Numbered from the stretch's first letter, positions 35,649 to 45,019 are shown. The stretch is DNA of 64,000 nt from Methanosarcina barkeri 3 (GCF_000970305.1 NZ_CP009517.1:2046001-2110000); one strand, 5' to 3'. Notes: generated by a model from the letters alone, not told the origin. Translations and numbers: made by a program.

Positions 35649-36431
35649 TTACTGTTCTTTTCTTTCCGCAATAGCCGTAGATAAAGCTGCTATATTTCCG
35701 GTTTCAATAGACTGGGACTGGGTAACTACTATGAGGTTCTTTTCCCTGGCAATTTCGGCTAAAGTTTGTAACTCCCTCAACTTGATAGCTGCGGGCATAC
35801 CTTCATAGGAAGCTGCAGCTTCCTTCATTTTCTGCGCAGCCTGGGATTCTCCTTCCGCAAGGATAATTCTGGCACGCTTTTCTCTTTCGGCTTCAGCCTG
35901 TTTGGCAATTGCTCTCTTCATCGTATCAGGCAGGGAAACATCTCGAATTGTAACACCTGTAACCTTGATCCCCCATGGATCAGTATACTTGTCCAGAAGC
36001 TCCTGAATTTGCTTATTGATGTTCTCCCTTTCCGAAAGCAGCTCGTCTAATTCCATCTGGCCCATAACATCCCTCAGGGTAGTCTGTGAAAGGGTAGAAG
36101 TTGCGAACATATAATTTTCAACCTGAGTTATGGCAGCTCCAGGCTCTATGACCTTGTAATAAACAACCGCATCCACTTCAACCGTGACGTTATCCCTTGT
36201 GATTACTGCTTGCTTGGGTACATCGATTGCAACAACTCTAAGATCGATTTTTATAGCTCTGTCAACAATCGGGATAATAAAGAAAATCCCTGGCCCTTTT
36301 ACACCACTTAGGCGGCCCAACCTAAAAATGACTACTCTCTCGTATTCGTTAACCATTTTTATTGATTGTGAGAGTATTAATATTAAAACTAATAATACAG
36401 GAAGATAGATTTGACTGGCAAAGATACTCAT
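35649..36431 (-). CDS. Stomatin-like SPFH/band 7 protein
   Basis: Stomatins form oligomers on the membrane and organise membrane microdomains and proteases. The 260-residue protein has an N-terminal hydrophobic segment (about 6-24), the SPFH domain with EYERVVIFRLGRLSGVKGPG and AIDVPKQAVITRDNVTVEVD, and the coiled-coil KQAEAEREKRARIILAEGES. Its C-terminus (VVTQSQSIETGNIAALSTAIA) is the hydrophobic site that NfeD proteases cut in Pyrococcus stomatin. It is the first gene of the pair with NfeD. Confidence 0.95.
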   Translation of the reverse strand: MSIFASQIYLPVLLVLILILSQSIKMVNEYERVVIFRLGRLSGVKGPGIFFIIPIVDRAIKIDLRVVAIDVPKQAVITRDNVTVEVDAVVYYKVIEPGAAITQVENYMFATSTLSQTTLRDVMGQMELDELLSERENINKQIQELLDKYTDPWGIKVTGVTIRDVSLPDTMKRAIAKQAEAEREKRARIILAEGESQAAQKMKEAAASYEGMPAAIKLRELQTLAEIAREKNLIVVTQSQSIETGNIAALSTAIAERKEQ

Positions 36432-36686
36432 AATTTTTATAACCTCTTATTCCATTAATGTTTAAATTAGATTTAATAATAATTAAGTACTCTTTGTTCA
36501 GATAAACAATAATAAAAGTTTCTATAAAGTAAGTCTTCATAGTTCAAAAATTTTACACCCCGCATTATACAAATATCTGAAAAGCTATATTATTATTTAG
36601 TGTATTATTATTTATATTGTTTCCTTCTCCAGATTTCCAATTGACTTCAGTTTTTCAGATTTCGAACGACATCGGAGGAGGAATAA

Positions 36687-36725
36687 ATGTCAAAAATGCA
36701 GATGCCTGATTGTGTAAAATTATAA
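36687..36725 (+). other. 12-codon ORF with a near-perfect ribosome-binding site
   Basis: GGAGGAGG (36674-36681) lies five bases before ATG, followed by MSKMQMPDCVKL and TAA. It is one of the strongest Shine-Dalgarno sequences in the window, yet the frame is 12 codons long. It may be a leader peptide for the DHH gene 270 nt downstream, a truncated gene remnant, or a functional microprotein. Confidence 0.35.
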
Positions 36726-36966
36726 AGGACTGCGAGAGACTCATTCTGAGAAATAGTTGCCTCCGAAAACACTTATATTTGAAACGTAGAAGATATAAAA
36801 CAGGGAAAAGTAAGTTGACAGGGAAAAGAGGTCAGAATGCTATTGATTTTCAGCCCTTAAGGCCTTAGAGTTAGATCAGCTTACTTAAAGCTGACAATAG
36901 AAAAGAGAAATACTGTCAGGCTCAAGAAGGTATTCTGAGCTTCAAACAGTAGGTCAAGAAAACGCA

Positions 36967-36980
36967 GGTTCGAAAGAACC
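36967..36980 (+). other. GGTTC-GAAA-GAACC hairpin before the DHH gene start
   Basis: A perfect 5-bp stem closed by a GAAA (GNRA) tetraloop ends 16 nt before the ATG at 36997. GNRA loops are common in functional RNA, so it may affect translation or bind protein. Confidence 0.4.
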
Positions 36981-36996
36981 ATTGGTGTTGATATTA

Positions 36997-39129
36997 ATGA
37001 GTAAGGAATGTCCAGACTGCCACGGACGTGGCTATAAAGTTGTTTCAACTGAAATCTGCCCTCAATGTAAGGGTAAAGGTAAATCAAAATCAATTGATTT
37101 CATGAAAATGTCAGAAAAAAATCTTGATAGCTTTTTAAAAAATGGTGCTGCCTGTGAAAAATGTAAAGGCACTGGAAGTATTGAAGTAACTACTCCTTGT
37201 AAAACCTGTAAGGGGCTGGGAAAGATATACACATGCAAGATTTGTGGAGAACGTATTGAGAACCCACAGGATCCCGATGAAGAGATATGCGAGTCCTGTG
37301 CCCATTCTCAGTATGTTTATGCCCTTGATGAGTCCTGCGACCTTAAAGATGTGGAAGCAGGAAAACTTTATCATGGGATAGTGAGCAGTAAAGCGTCTTT
37401 TGGGGTCTTTGTGGATCTTAACCCTCACGTAAGAGGACTTATGCATTCTAGCAATGTAGGAATTCCTCCTGAAGTAGGCGAGGCCGTGATTGTACTGGTA
37501 AAAAGCATCAAGGCCGGAGGAAAGCTGGATCTCATCCCTAAAACCCTTAAAAAATACGAAACTATCGAGCTTGAAAAGGAGCTTCCGCTCAAAAGTTCAG
37601 CTGAAATCGACTCCAGTATGAAGGGCAAACTTCTCAGAATCGAAGGGGAAGTGATTCAGGTAAAGCAGACCAGCGGGCCCACGATTTTTACTATTAGCGA
37701 CGAGGGAGGCTTTGTGCCCTGTGCAGCCTTTGAGAGTGCTGGGAAAAGATCCTATCCGCATATTGATGCAGGAATGATTGTTTCCATTACCGGAGAAGTG
37801 ACCCTGCGAGATGACCAGGTTCAGATCGAGGTCATGAGCATGAAACTGCTGACAGGAGAGAAGGAAGCAGTTGTCAAGAGCAGAGTTGAGAGGGTAATTG
37901 ACGAAAAGGCAGCTCCTGCAGATATTCCTTTTCTTATCAAAAGCGAGATTATGGAGAAACTTAAACCCAGGATGCTCCATGTCGCTAAAGAAATCAAAAA
38001 AGCTATTCTCCATTCAACTCCGATTATTCTAAGGCATCATGCTGACGCTGATGGCATTACCTCGGCAATTGCAATTGAGAGAGCGATTCTGCCCCTTATT
38101 ACGGAAATCGGGGGAACGGATGCGGAATATTACTTCTACAAACGCGCTCCTTCGAAAGCTCCTTTTTATGAACTTGCCGATGTTACAAGGGATATTTCAT
38201 TTGCACTTGAAGATCTTTCCAGACACGGGCAGAAGATGCCGCTTGTAATCCTTGTGGACAACGGGTCAACGGAAGAAGACGTACCTTCAATGCGGCAGGC
38301 CGGCGTTTATGGAATCGATATGCTTGTCATTGACCATCACCACCCGGATGAGATTGTTGACCAGTACCTTATAGGGCACGTAAATCCCGCACATGTGGGA
38401 GGGGATTTCGGGGTTACTGCCGGAATGCTCTGTGCTGAAGTTGCTCGTATGATTAATCCCGACATCAGCGATACAATAAAACATCTCCCAGCGGTTTCGG
38501 CAGTTGGAGACCGTTCAGAAGCTCCGGAGGCTGAAAGGTATATTTCTCTTGTCTCGGACCGTTATACCATTGAAGAGCTGAAAGAAATGGCTCTGGCTCT
38601 GGACTATGAGCAGTTCTGGCTGAAATTCAGTAGTGGAAAAGGTCTTATCGACGATATTCTGGATCTGGGGGATCACGACACCCATAAAAAACTGGTTTCC
38701 CTGCTCTGCGAACAGGCAAATACCATGATACAGGAACAGCTTGAAACCTGCCTCTTTAATGTCAAGTCTCAAAAACTGTCAAATGGGACTATTATGAATG
38801 TGATAGACGTTGAAAACTACGCCCAGAAATTCACCTTCCCGCCACCAGGAAAGACCTCAGGCGAAGTTCATGACGTGCTTACCAAAAGGTATCCGGATAA
38901 ACCCGTGGTAACTATCGGATACGGTCCTGACTTTGCAGTCATCCGTTCCAAGGGCGTGCTTATGAATATTCCAAAAATCGTCAGGGAGCTCAGGGAAGAA
39001 ATGAAAGGCGCAGGTGTCAGTGGAGGAGGACATCTGGTTGTAGGTAGTATCAAATTTGTGGAAGGAATGAGAACTGAGGTGTTATCGAAACTTGCCGAAA
39101 AGATAGCATCCACCGATGTTGAGTATTAA
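36997..39129 (+). CDS. DHH-family phosphoesterase with DnaJ zinc finger and S1/OB domains (RecJ-like)
   Basis: This 710-residue protein is a known archaeal fusion (COG1107 type) thought to act on nucleic acids. Domains in order: a DnaJ-like zinc region with CPDCHGRG, CPQCKGKG, CEKCKGTG and CKTCKGLG (residues about 5-75) plus a Cys pair after; an S1 domain (GKLYHGIVSSKASFGVFVDL, about 118-185); an OB-fold (GEVIQVKQTSGPTIFTISDE, about 208-285); the DHH domain with ILRHHADADGITSAIA and the metal-binding VIDHHHPDE; and DHHA1 with SGGGHLVVGS near the C-terminus. Metal-site residues are intact. The ATG at 36997 is preferred, with GGTG nine bases upstream, over a TTG five codons earlier. Confidence 0.93.
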   Translation: MSKECPDCHGRGYKVVSTEICPQCKGKGKSKSIDFMKMSEKNLDSFLKNGAACEKCKGTGSIEVTTPCKTCKGLGKIYTCKICGERIENPQDPDEEICESCAHSQYVYALDESCDLKDVEAGKLYHGIVSSKASFGVFVDLNPHVRGLMHSSNVGIPPEVGEAVIVLVKSIKAGGKLDLIPKTLKKYETIELEKELPLKSSAEIDSSMKGKLLRIEGEVIQVKQTSGPTIFTISDEGGFVPCAAFESAGKRSYPHIDAGMIVSITGEVTLRDDQVQIEVMSMKLLTGEKEAVVKSRVERVIDEKAAPADIPFLIKSEIMEKLKPRMLHVAKEIKKAILHSTPIILRHHADADGITSAIAIERAILPLITEIGGTDAEYYFYKRAPSKAPFYELADVTRDISFALEDLSRHGQKMPLVILVDNGSTEEDVPSMRQAGVYGIDMLVIDHHHPDEIVDQYLIGHVNPAHVGGDFGVTAGMLCAEVARMINPDISDTIKHLPAVSAVGDRSEAPEAERYISLVSDRYTIEELKEMALALDYEQFWLKFSSGKGLIDDILDLGDHDTHKKLVSLLCEQANTMIQEQLETCLFNVKSQKLSNGTIMNVIDVENYAQKFTFPPPGKTSGEVHDVLTKRYPDKPVVTIGYGPDFAVIRSKGVLMNIPKIVRELREEMKGAGVSGGGHLVVGSIKFVEGMRTEVLSKLAEKIASTDVEY

Positions 39130-39363
39130 ACGGTTTTAATACTCTTTTCTTCCTTTGCTTCTATTCTGAATAGAGAAATTTCATTCTTAAGTAGTCTATT
39201 TTAAAAAATTGGATTCTTAAATCTACACACTGTTTGTTCTTAAAACCAAGCAGGCAGTTTTAAACAGCTGCAAAACTTCAAAAAAGAATGGAAAAATTTA
39301 GGAAACCTTTCACTTGGAAAGGCTTTCAATTCAAAAAGATATTACGATTTATCTTGTTTTGTT

Positions 39364-39978
39364 TTAGTCCAGGCGTACAATCCTTACAAGGGATTGGATC
39401 GGGACATTAGCAATCATATCTGCGCCTTTTTTATCTACAAGAACTGCTACAGCTCTTGGTTTGGCACCCATTTCCCGAAGCTGCTCAATGACCTCCATAG
39501 TTGTGGAACCTGTAGTAATAACATCATCCACGATTACGCAGTTCTTGCCTGCAACGCTTCCGAAGTTTCTGCTTATTGTCCCTTTATGGCCTGGCTGGAC
39601 TACATCCTGCCCTTTACGGGAATGATAGAGGGCAAAGTCAGCTCCCAGTTCATTTGCCATCATGCTTGCTAGGGGAATGCCGCTGGCAGCAACACCGACA
39701 ACAACGTCGACTTCGGTGTTTGTTTTTTCCAGAGTCTCAAGTACCATGTCACAGAGCGCAAGTGAGATGTAGTGGAGCCGTGTAGCACTTTTTCCTATGC
39801 TGCTCCAGTTTACGGAAATATCCTTTGGAGCGGGGGCTGTTACTTCTTTTTTTGAACGGGTTAAAAGCCAGGTCACAGTTTCCCTTGAAACATTGAGTTC
39901 GTCGGCAATCTGGCCGGTTACAAGCCCGTTACTCTGCAATTCCACAGCTTTCTGGATTAAATCTTCTATGTTCTTCAT
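39364..39978 (-). CDS. HTH-phosphoribosyltransferase regulator, GfcR/PyrE-like
   Basis: The 204-residue protein has an N-terminal helix-turn-helix ([36 protein letters not shown]) and a C-terminal type-I phosphoribosyltransferase domain with the PRPP motif [19 protein letters not shown]. Orotate phosphoribosyltransferase-like proteins with this layout act as regulators in haloarchaea (GfcR, sugar metabolism). The regulated genes in this organism are unknown; catalytic activity is possible. The ATG at 39976-39978 has GGTGGGAATGGAGG upstream; the frame extends 22 codons earlier into Lys/Cys-rich sequence unlike the family. nob1 lies upstream on the same strand across a 186-bp gap. Confidence 0.88.
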   Translation of the reverse strand: MKNIEDLIQKAVELQSNGLVTGQIADELNVSRETVTWLLTRSKKEVTAPAPKDISVNWSSIGKSATRLHYISLALCDMVLETLEKTNTEVDVVVGVAASGIPLASMMANELGADFALYHSRKGQDVVQPGHKGTISRNFGSVAGKNCVIVDDVITTGSTTMEVIEQLREMGAKPRAVAVLVDKKGADMIANVPIQSLVRIVRLD

Positions 39979-40164
39979 GCCTCCATTCCCACCTGAGTTT
40001 TTATCCGGCTGTATTTTTCGGCACTTTTCTCTGCATTTTTTCACGATTTTACAACTTATTCACAATACTTGCCTTGAATACTGCCTGGTAAACTATGTTC
40101 AAATGTAAATTCTCTCAACTAAAGACACTATTACATTATCAAGCATTATATCTTTTTCTTTAGC

Positions 40165-40665
40165 TCAAAAGTAACTCTTTTCTTTTCTACTTTTTTTCCT
40201 CTTTTTCTTAAGAGGGGAACCGCAGATCGGGCAAACATCCCCTTTGTCAAAAGTTTTTTTGCAGCCTATACACTGTTTTTGCCAGATAATAATATCCTTT
40301 ATTTTTTTCTGGGCAATAGGCTTAACCTGAATCCCAAGCTGCACGGCAACGTTCTGGACTGCATAATCGTCCGTAAGCAGTAAGCCCTTATCTCTATATT
40401 CAAGAGCCTTTGCAAGAATTTCCAGGTCAGTCTTTGAGAGTTCTTCGGAGTCTCGCGTGAGCTCAGCCATTTTCCGGACCTCTTTTACCATTTCGGGATC
40501 TGGCCATTCTACACGTAACCCCCCTTCTTTTGCAAGATCAAAACGAAGGGAAGCATCCCCGCTTTTTAACTCTTCCGCAACCGAAGGAACGGTAATTATG
40601 AGAGAACTGTCCAGGTCACAGTTTCCCATTATAAAAACTGCTGAATCTGCTATGTAATAGGTCAT
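40165..40665 (-). CDS. nob1: rRNA maturation endonuclease Nob1
   Basis: Nob1 cuts the precursor of 16S/18S rRNA at its 3' end during small-subunit assembly. The 166-residue archaeal protein has a PIN domain (YYIADSAVFIMG at the start, later KTDLEILAKALEY and LLTDDYAVQNVA holding acidic active-site residues). A zinc ribbon with CIGCKKTF and CPICGSPL (about 132-151) and a Lys/Arg-rich C-terminus follow. All features match the archaeal family in order and length. It may be cotranscribed with the regulator gene downstream. Confidence 0.96.
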   Translation of the reverse strand: MTYYIADSAVFIMGNCDLDSSLIITVPSVAEELKSGDASLRFDLAKEGGLRVEWPDPEMVKEVRKMAELTRDSEELSKTDLEILAKALEYRDKGLLLTDDYAVQNVAVQLGIQVKPIAQKKIKDIIIWQKQCIGCKKTFDKGDVCPICGSPLKKKRKKSRKEKSYF

Positions 40666-41090
40666 TTTTCTTCTCTTTTCTCTTTTAGTATATTAGTATA
40701 TAATTGATTCCCGCGAGTCCCATCCTGATAGAGTTGCGGCCCTACATCCAGAGTTTCGTCTCGGGAAGACGGCGCTCTTTTTAGCAGTGTGTGGCTCTTT
40801 TAGTTTATCTCGAATTATGCATAGAATCAAGAACTTGTTTTGCTCATTTGCGTTTCGCTTACTAAAAAAGACTGATTTCATACGAAGTTTCAAAATTCTG
40901 TTTTCCCAAATTTGTTTCAGTGTAAAAATCGTCCGCTATTTATAGTCACTGTTTCGTAATTATATAAAAGGTCTACTCCAAAATTTGTACATCAAAAGAC
41001 AATGTGAGATCCATAGGGGACAATTGCTTCCTACTAAAATCAGAAAGCTTAAAGTGTTATTGTCATATTGAAATATATAAGGAATTTAAA
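40666..41090. other. Divergent spacer with a GC-rich island upstream of nob1
   Basis: Between about 40705 and 40800 the GC content rises well above the surroundings. On the minus strand CGTCT and AGACG can pair around a short loop, and the area could be the 5' leader of nob1 or an RNA. A 66-codon minus-strand frame (40693-40893) runs through it but shows no domain-like sequence. A plus-strand TATA-like ATTATATAAAA (40959-40969) may serve the acetyltransferase gene. Confidence 0.45.
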
Positions 41091-41687
41091 ATGAAAGAAA
41101 AAGAAAAAATGCTAGCAGGCAAACCTTATAGAGCTTTTGGGGAAGAACTGGTCGCAGAACGTCAGGCTGCAAAGGAATTGATTTTTGAATTTAATTCTCT
41201 TCATCCAGGTAAAACTGAGCAGCGAAACAAAATTATTCAAAGACTCTTTGGCAAAACAGGTAAAAACTTCATTATTGAACCGCCCTTTCGCTGCGATTAT
41301 GGATATAATATCTCTGTAGGGGAGAACTTTTACGCCAATTATAATTGCACAATTATCGACTGCGCTAAAGTTAGTATCGGTGACAACGCTTTTATTGCAC
41401 CTAATGTTAGTCTTTTTACTGCAGGACATCCCGTACATCCTGATATACGGAATGAACAGTTAGAATATGCCCTCCCTATTTGTATAGGCAACAGTGTTTG
41501 GCTTGGTGGTGGCGTTATTGTGAATCCTGGTGTTACCATTGGCGATAACGCCGTCATCGGTTCTGGAAGTGTAGTAACAAAGGATATTCCGGCCAATGTA
41601 GTAGCTGTTGGCAGTCCGTGTAGGGTCAAACGTAAAATTACAGAACAAGATAAAATTAATTTTTTAGAGATGGTACCCGATGAATAA
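41091..41687 (+). CDS. Sugar O-acetyltransferase, maltose acetyltransferase type (LbH)
   Basis: These trimeric left-handed beta-helix enzymes acetylate sugars or related hydroxyls with acetyl-CoA. The 198-residue protein has the N-terminal helical cap (MLAGKPYRAFGEELVAERQ), the hexapeptide coils (PFRCDYGYNISVGENFYANYN; CTIIDCAKVSIGDN), the catalytic His loop TAGHPVHPD and the final SVWLGGGVIVNPGVTIGDN-type coils with VAVGSPCRVKR. AAGGAATTT precedes the ATG at 41091; the longer frame upstream is unlike the family. It overlaps the next gene by 8 bp, indicating an operon. The pair resembles bacterial genes and may have been acquired by transfer. Confidence 0.93.
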   Translation: MKEKEKMLAGKPYRAFGEELVAERQAAKELIFEFNSLHPGKTEQRNKIIQRLFGKTGKNFIIEPPFRCDYGYNISVGENFYANYNCTIIDCAKVSIGDNAFIAPNVSLFTAGHPVHPDIRNEQLEYALPICIGNSVWLGGGVIVNPGVTIGDNAVIGSGSVVTKDIPANVVAVGSPCRVKRKITEQDKINFLEMVPDE

Positions 41688-42231
41688 AAATATACTGATA
41701 CTTACCGGTAGTCCACGGAAGAATGGTAATAGCGATATGCTGGCAGATGCCTTTATGAAAGGAGCAAAGGAAAAGGGGCATACAGTAAATAAAATAGAAG
41801 TGGCAAAACTCAATATTAATGGATGTAAAGCCTGTATTATGTGCTGGACAAAGGACAGAGCCTGTGTTCAATGTGACGATATGAAAGAAATTGAACCACT
41901 ACTCGAAAGCGCAGATATGCTTGTACTGGTTTCCCCTTTGTATTTTTTTGGGATTTCTGCACAGTTAAAGGCTGTAATTGACAGGTTTTGTGCCTACTGT
42001 GTGGATAGCCGCAAAAAATCTCTTAATGTAAAAGAATCCGCTTTAATTATGTGTGGAGAGTGCGATGCAGAACGATTTTTCAGCGGCGCCGTAGATACTT
42101 ACAAGCATACGGCAGATTATATGAAATGGAAAGACAGGGGTATCTTAATAGCTACCAGCGTATCAGCAAAAGGAGATATTTTACAAGGGGATTGGCTAAA
42201 TAAAGCGCAAGCTTTTGGCACTAGCATTTAA
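41680..42231 (+). CDS. NADPH-dependent FMN reductase / iron-sulfur flavoprotein-like
   Basis: Flavodoxin-fold proteins of this group bind FMN and move electrons. The 183-residue protein begins ILILTGSPRKNGNSDMLADA, the FMN phosphate loop, and has VSPLYFFGISAQLKAVIDRF for the flavin ring. Cysteines at CKACIMCWTKDRACVQCDD follow the compact Cys pattern of iron-sulfur flavoproteins from methanogens, so a cluster is possible. The gene overlaps the acetyltransferase by 8 bp and is probably translated with it. The electron partner is unknown. Confidence 0.88.
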   Translation: MNKNILILTGSPRKNGNSDMLADAFMKGAKEKGHTVNKIEVAKLNINGCKACIMCWTKDRACVQCDDMKEIEPLLESADMLVLVSPLYFFGISAQLKAVIDRFCAYCVDSRKKSLNVKESALIMCGECDAERFFSGAVDTYKHTADYMKWKDRGILIATSVSAKGDILQGDWLNKAQAFGTSI

Positions 42232-42473
42232 ATAATTGACATTTTCATAACCTGAGTTTTGCTATCCAAACTGTATCTAAGGGGCCCGTTATCCTTTTCA
42301 CTATGCTTCACTTAAAAGGACTAATTTATGGTTTTGAATCTTGCTCCTCTTAAATGATTAATTATGGTCCGGGATTATATTTTCATGAATTATACCTTAG
42401 AATGACAAGAAAAGAATTAATGTTTGCTCAAAAAGGATAAAACTAAGAGGTTTTTAAGTTATATAGCAAAAGT

Positions 42474-42540
42474 GTTTTGCTATGTATTGACAAATGTTCT
42501 GCTTATGTATTGACAAATGTTTTGCTTATGTATTGACAAG
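42474..42540. repeat. 22-23-bp tandem repeat, 3 copies
   Basis: Units of the form GTTTTGCTTATGTATTGACA plus AAT are repeated three times, with small differences. The last runs into the left arm of a terminator-like hairpin. Confidence 0.85.
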
Positions 42541-42580
42541 CCCTTTTCACGATTGTTTTGAAAATCTTGTCAAAGGGCTT
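42538..42580 (-). terminator. Hairpin downstream of the DUF169 gene
   Basis: AAGCCCTTT (42538-42546) and AAAGGGCTT (42572-42580) form a perfect 9-bp stem, 46 nt beyond the stop of the minus-strand gene. Its loop side is T-rich. Confidence 0.5.
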
Positions 42581-42626
42581 GAACATGAAGGAATTCACTT
42601 TTGAAGAGAAAATATTATTTTTAATT

Positions 42627-43316
42627 TTACTTCGGGCAAATTTCCTTGAGGCCATCTGCTACATCAGCTAGAAGTTCAGTGGGAATTCCCATAATCATTT
42701 CTTCGTCTGAGATCTTTGTATACGTCCTGCTGCCACTGCAACCGACTGTGACTCCGATTTTACCTTCTTTGTATACATTTACGACTCCGTCGGAGCATAA
42801 GCTCTGCTTTCCTGCAAAACTTGCTTCGACTCTGCCGCCTGTTTTATACATTGCAGCCTGTGTAAGTAACATTATTTGTTTAGGATTACCGATGACTATA
42901 ACAACATCCGGCATAAACGTGGCTTTTTCCAGGGGAGAATACAGAATAGCTTCTGTTGAGTTTGGAGGAAGCTTGGGAACCCTTTCAAGGGTACGCCTTG
43001 CAGCACCCTGGGTACTGAACTGTTTAAGTTTATTAAAATAAAATTCTCCACTTGCGACTTTTGGAGGCATTTCTCCAAGACCCATTGCGCCAGCTCCGCC
43101 TTTGCACATCTGGTCTTCACCCAGAGTATAGAACTCCTCACCTGTTCTTCGGACTCTATCAACCAGCTGGCAGTGTCTCATAGTCTCATCTACTTTCTTT
43201 ATTCCCTCCGGAACTTCTCCTCCTTTTGGGATCAATTTCACGGCAACAGGAGAGGTCTTCAGTTTCAGGCAGTCTACAATCTCTTGTCCATATTTATTTA
43301 TCTCTTTTACATCCAT
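42627..43316 (-). CDS. DUF169 family protein
   Basis: The 229-residue protein matches the DUF169 (COG2043) group of archaea and bacteria: LKLKTSPVAVKLIPKGGEVP at the start, MRHCQLVDRVRRTGEEFYTL with a conserved Cys, CKGGAGAMGLGEMP, FMPDVVIVIGNPKQIMLLTQ and VNVYKEGKIGVTVGCSGSRTYT. Several conserved Cys residues suggest metal or cluster binding, but no reaction is established. The ATG at 43314-43316 is chosen because family members begin just before this point; an upstream ATG in frame would add 22 residues. No operon partner is near. Confidence 0.85.
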   Translation of the reverse strand: MDVKEINKYGQEIVDCLKLKTSPVAVKLIPKGGEVPEGIKKVDETMRHCQLVDRVRRTGEEFYTLGEDQMCKGGAGAMGLGEMPPKVASGEFYFNKLKQFSTQGAARRTLERVPKLPPNSTEAILYSPLEKATFMPDVVIVIGNPKQIMLLTQAAMYKTGGRVEASFAGKQSLCSDGVVNVYKEGKIGVTVGCSGSRTYTKISDEEMIMGIPTELLADVADGLKEICPK

Positions 43317-43382
43317 ATTCTCAACTCGGGTTTTGAAACTTTTGTCACTTCTAAGATAACAATACCGTTTTATAATTTCCAA

Positions 43383-43673
43383 AATATTTCCAGAAGTTCA
43401 TTATTTAGTCCTGGACAAACAAGACATACAATTTTTATCAAATTTTGCTGGAAACTTAGAATTATCTTATCAGTTACAAACAAACTCTTATCGGTTAAGG
43501 TCAATTCTTATCAGTTACAGGCAAATAATACACGATAAGATTCAATATAAGCATTCCCAAGTTTATATGTATACAGGCAGTTTCTCACAGTACTACTGTT
43601 TTCGGCCGTTTTTTTCAGTACTGTAGATCTCTGAGGATCTTTCCAAAGGAAATAAGGGGATTTATGGAAAAAT
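43383..43673. other. Spacer, no gene seen
   Basis: It lies between two minus-strand genes. The imperfect repeat TTATCAGTTACA/TTATCGGTTAAG occurs three times near 43467-43520. Confidence 0.35.
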
Positions 43674-44000
43674 TCACTCTAATTTATCGAAAATGATCTC
43701 CATCTTTCCCATTTCGCGAGCAAGATTCTTCGAAATCATGCCATTTTCGAGCCAGCAAGCGTTCATTACTGCTGCCGGAACAAGACAGGTAGGCGTAAGA
43801 GGCATTTCAGCTGATTTCCTGCCAAGTATGGTTTCTGGACCCCCCATAAGGTCTTTCATTTCCATATCAAAGTGTGTGCCCCATTTTCGGAGTTTTTCGC
43901 ATGTAGACTTAATATGTATATGAGTACTCTTTCCTTCTTTAGTAGCAATTATCTTTGTCGTATGTCCACATATTGTGTTCAGTGAAATCTCTGTAACCAT
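43674..44000 (-). CDS. Small unknown protein (possibly DUF6951-like)
   Basis: The 108-residue product reads MVTEISLNTICGHTTKIIAT at the N-terminus, then THIHIKSTCEKLRKWGTHFD and a C-terminal half with CLVPAAVMNACWLENGMISK. Three or four cysteines and several histidines could bind a metal. I associate it with a small Methanosarcina family but cannot confirm the name from sequence alone. It seems to be transcribed alone. Confidence 0.7.
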   Translation of the reverse strand: MVTEISLNTICGHTTKIIATKEGKSTHIHIKSTCEKLRKWGTHFDMEMKDLMGGPETILGRKSAEMPLTPTCLVPAAVMNACWLENGMISKNLAREMGKMEIIFDKLE

Positions 44001-44641
44001 TATCTCTCCTCGTTATTGTTATTTTTTCCCGTGATATCGGACCTTTTTTAGTATGGAGTTTAAATTGGAAATTAATATCTCAACTTTAACCTGCAAAAGA
44101 TTCGTTTACCTTATATTTATATAATTTTTAGCATATGCCTTTTTTCTTCACTTGCGCCTGTGAACGTACTATAGGATTTCTGTTTAGGGCTTTACAACAT
44201 TTTAAATCGCAACTCTGTAATCATACTTGCAACATTTTTTCGCAACTCTGTAATCCATACTTACATCTTCGTATCCGCATTTACACCTCCGTATCCACAT
44301 TTACAGCTCTGTATCTGTATTCACAGCTCTCTAATTTTATCTCACTTTACAGATGCAGGCAGGATGTAAAATTGAATTTTTTCCTGGTTTTCTGATCGTA
44401 AAGTTCTTATACGATCCTATTTGTATTGATTAGTCCATAGCAAATATGCTAGTTAAGTACTCCTGCTAATATAATTAATATATAATCAGAGCGATAAGTA
44501 TGCTTATGCCCTGACACGATCACCAGATCAGGATTACAGTATATTTACAATAGGAAAATATAGAATTACAATAGGAAAATACATAAATAATCATTAAAGA
44601 TAAGCATTGATTATAATTTCAATACATGATGAGGTTTTAAA
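44001..44641. other. Divergent spacer with 20-bp degenerate repeats
   Basis: Units of about 20 bp of the form GTATCCACATTTACAGCTCT repeat at 44250-44330, with more distant copies to the left (CGCAACTCTGTAATC at 44207 and 44241). The S8e promoter probably lies at 44470-44590, where several TATA-like sequences occur. The 86-codon frame across the region is not protein-like. Confidence 0.5.
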
Positions 44642-45019
44642 ATGAGATGGCAAGGTAGCTCCAGAAGAAAAGTGACTGGTGGGAAAGTTATTGCTGCCCG
44701 TGGGAAGCGCAAGTTCGAAATGGGCCGTGAGTCTGCAGAAACCCGTATAAGTGAAATAAAGAGGAAAAACATTCACACTATGGGAGGCAACAGGAAAGTA
44801 AGACTTCTTCAGTGCAATACTGCAAACGTAACCAATCCCAAAGACGGAAAAACCACTTCAACTCCCATTGAGACAGTTCTCGACAACGTTGCAAACAAGC
44901 ACTACATCAGGCGTAACATTCTGACAAAAGGCTCAGTAATAAGGACTTCTCTCGGAACTGCTAAAGTTACAAGCAGACCGGGGCAGGACGGAGTTGTAAA
45001 TGCTGTATTAATTGAATAA
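44642..45019 (+). CDS. rps8e: 30S ribosomal protein S8e
   Basis: S8e is a small-subunit ribosomal protein of archaea and eukaryotes. The 125-residue length and the sequence [20 protein letters not shown], then [18 protein letters not shown] and [16 protein letters not shown], are diagnostic. GATGAGGTTTT lies just before the ATG. The Lrp-type regulator follows 68 bp later on the same strand. Confidence 0.98.
   Translation: MRWQGSSRRKVTGGKVIAARGKRKFEMGRESAETRISEIKRKNIHTMGGNRKVRLLQCNTANVTNPKDGKTTSTPIETVLDNVANKHYIRRNILTKGSVIRTSLGTAKVTSRPGQDGVVNAVLIE

Larger units (their letters stand above)
36432..36996. other. Divergent spacer with a mini-ORF and a GNRA hairpin
   Basis: This 565-nt region separates the stomatin gene from the DHH gene. 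Apart from the two small elements listed separately it holds AT-rich promoter-like sequence near 36580-36625 and 36765-36805, and no full gene. Confidence 0.5.
42232..42626. other. Convergent spacer, no gene seen
   Basis: It holds the 22-23-bp repeat and terminator listed separately. The remainder is AT-rich. Confidence 0.45.

Noticed and set aside
40693-40893. 66-codon minus-strand ORF upstream of nob1
   Set aside because: No domain or ribosome-binding site; more easily explained as part of a GC-rich leader.
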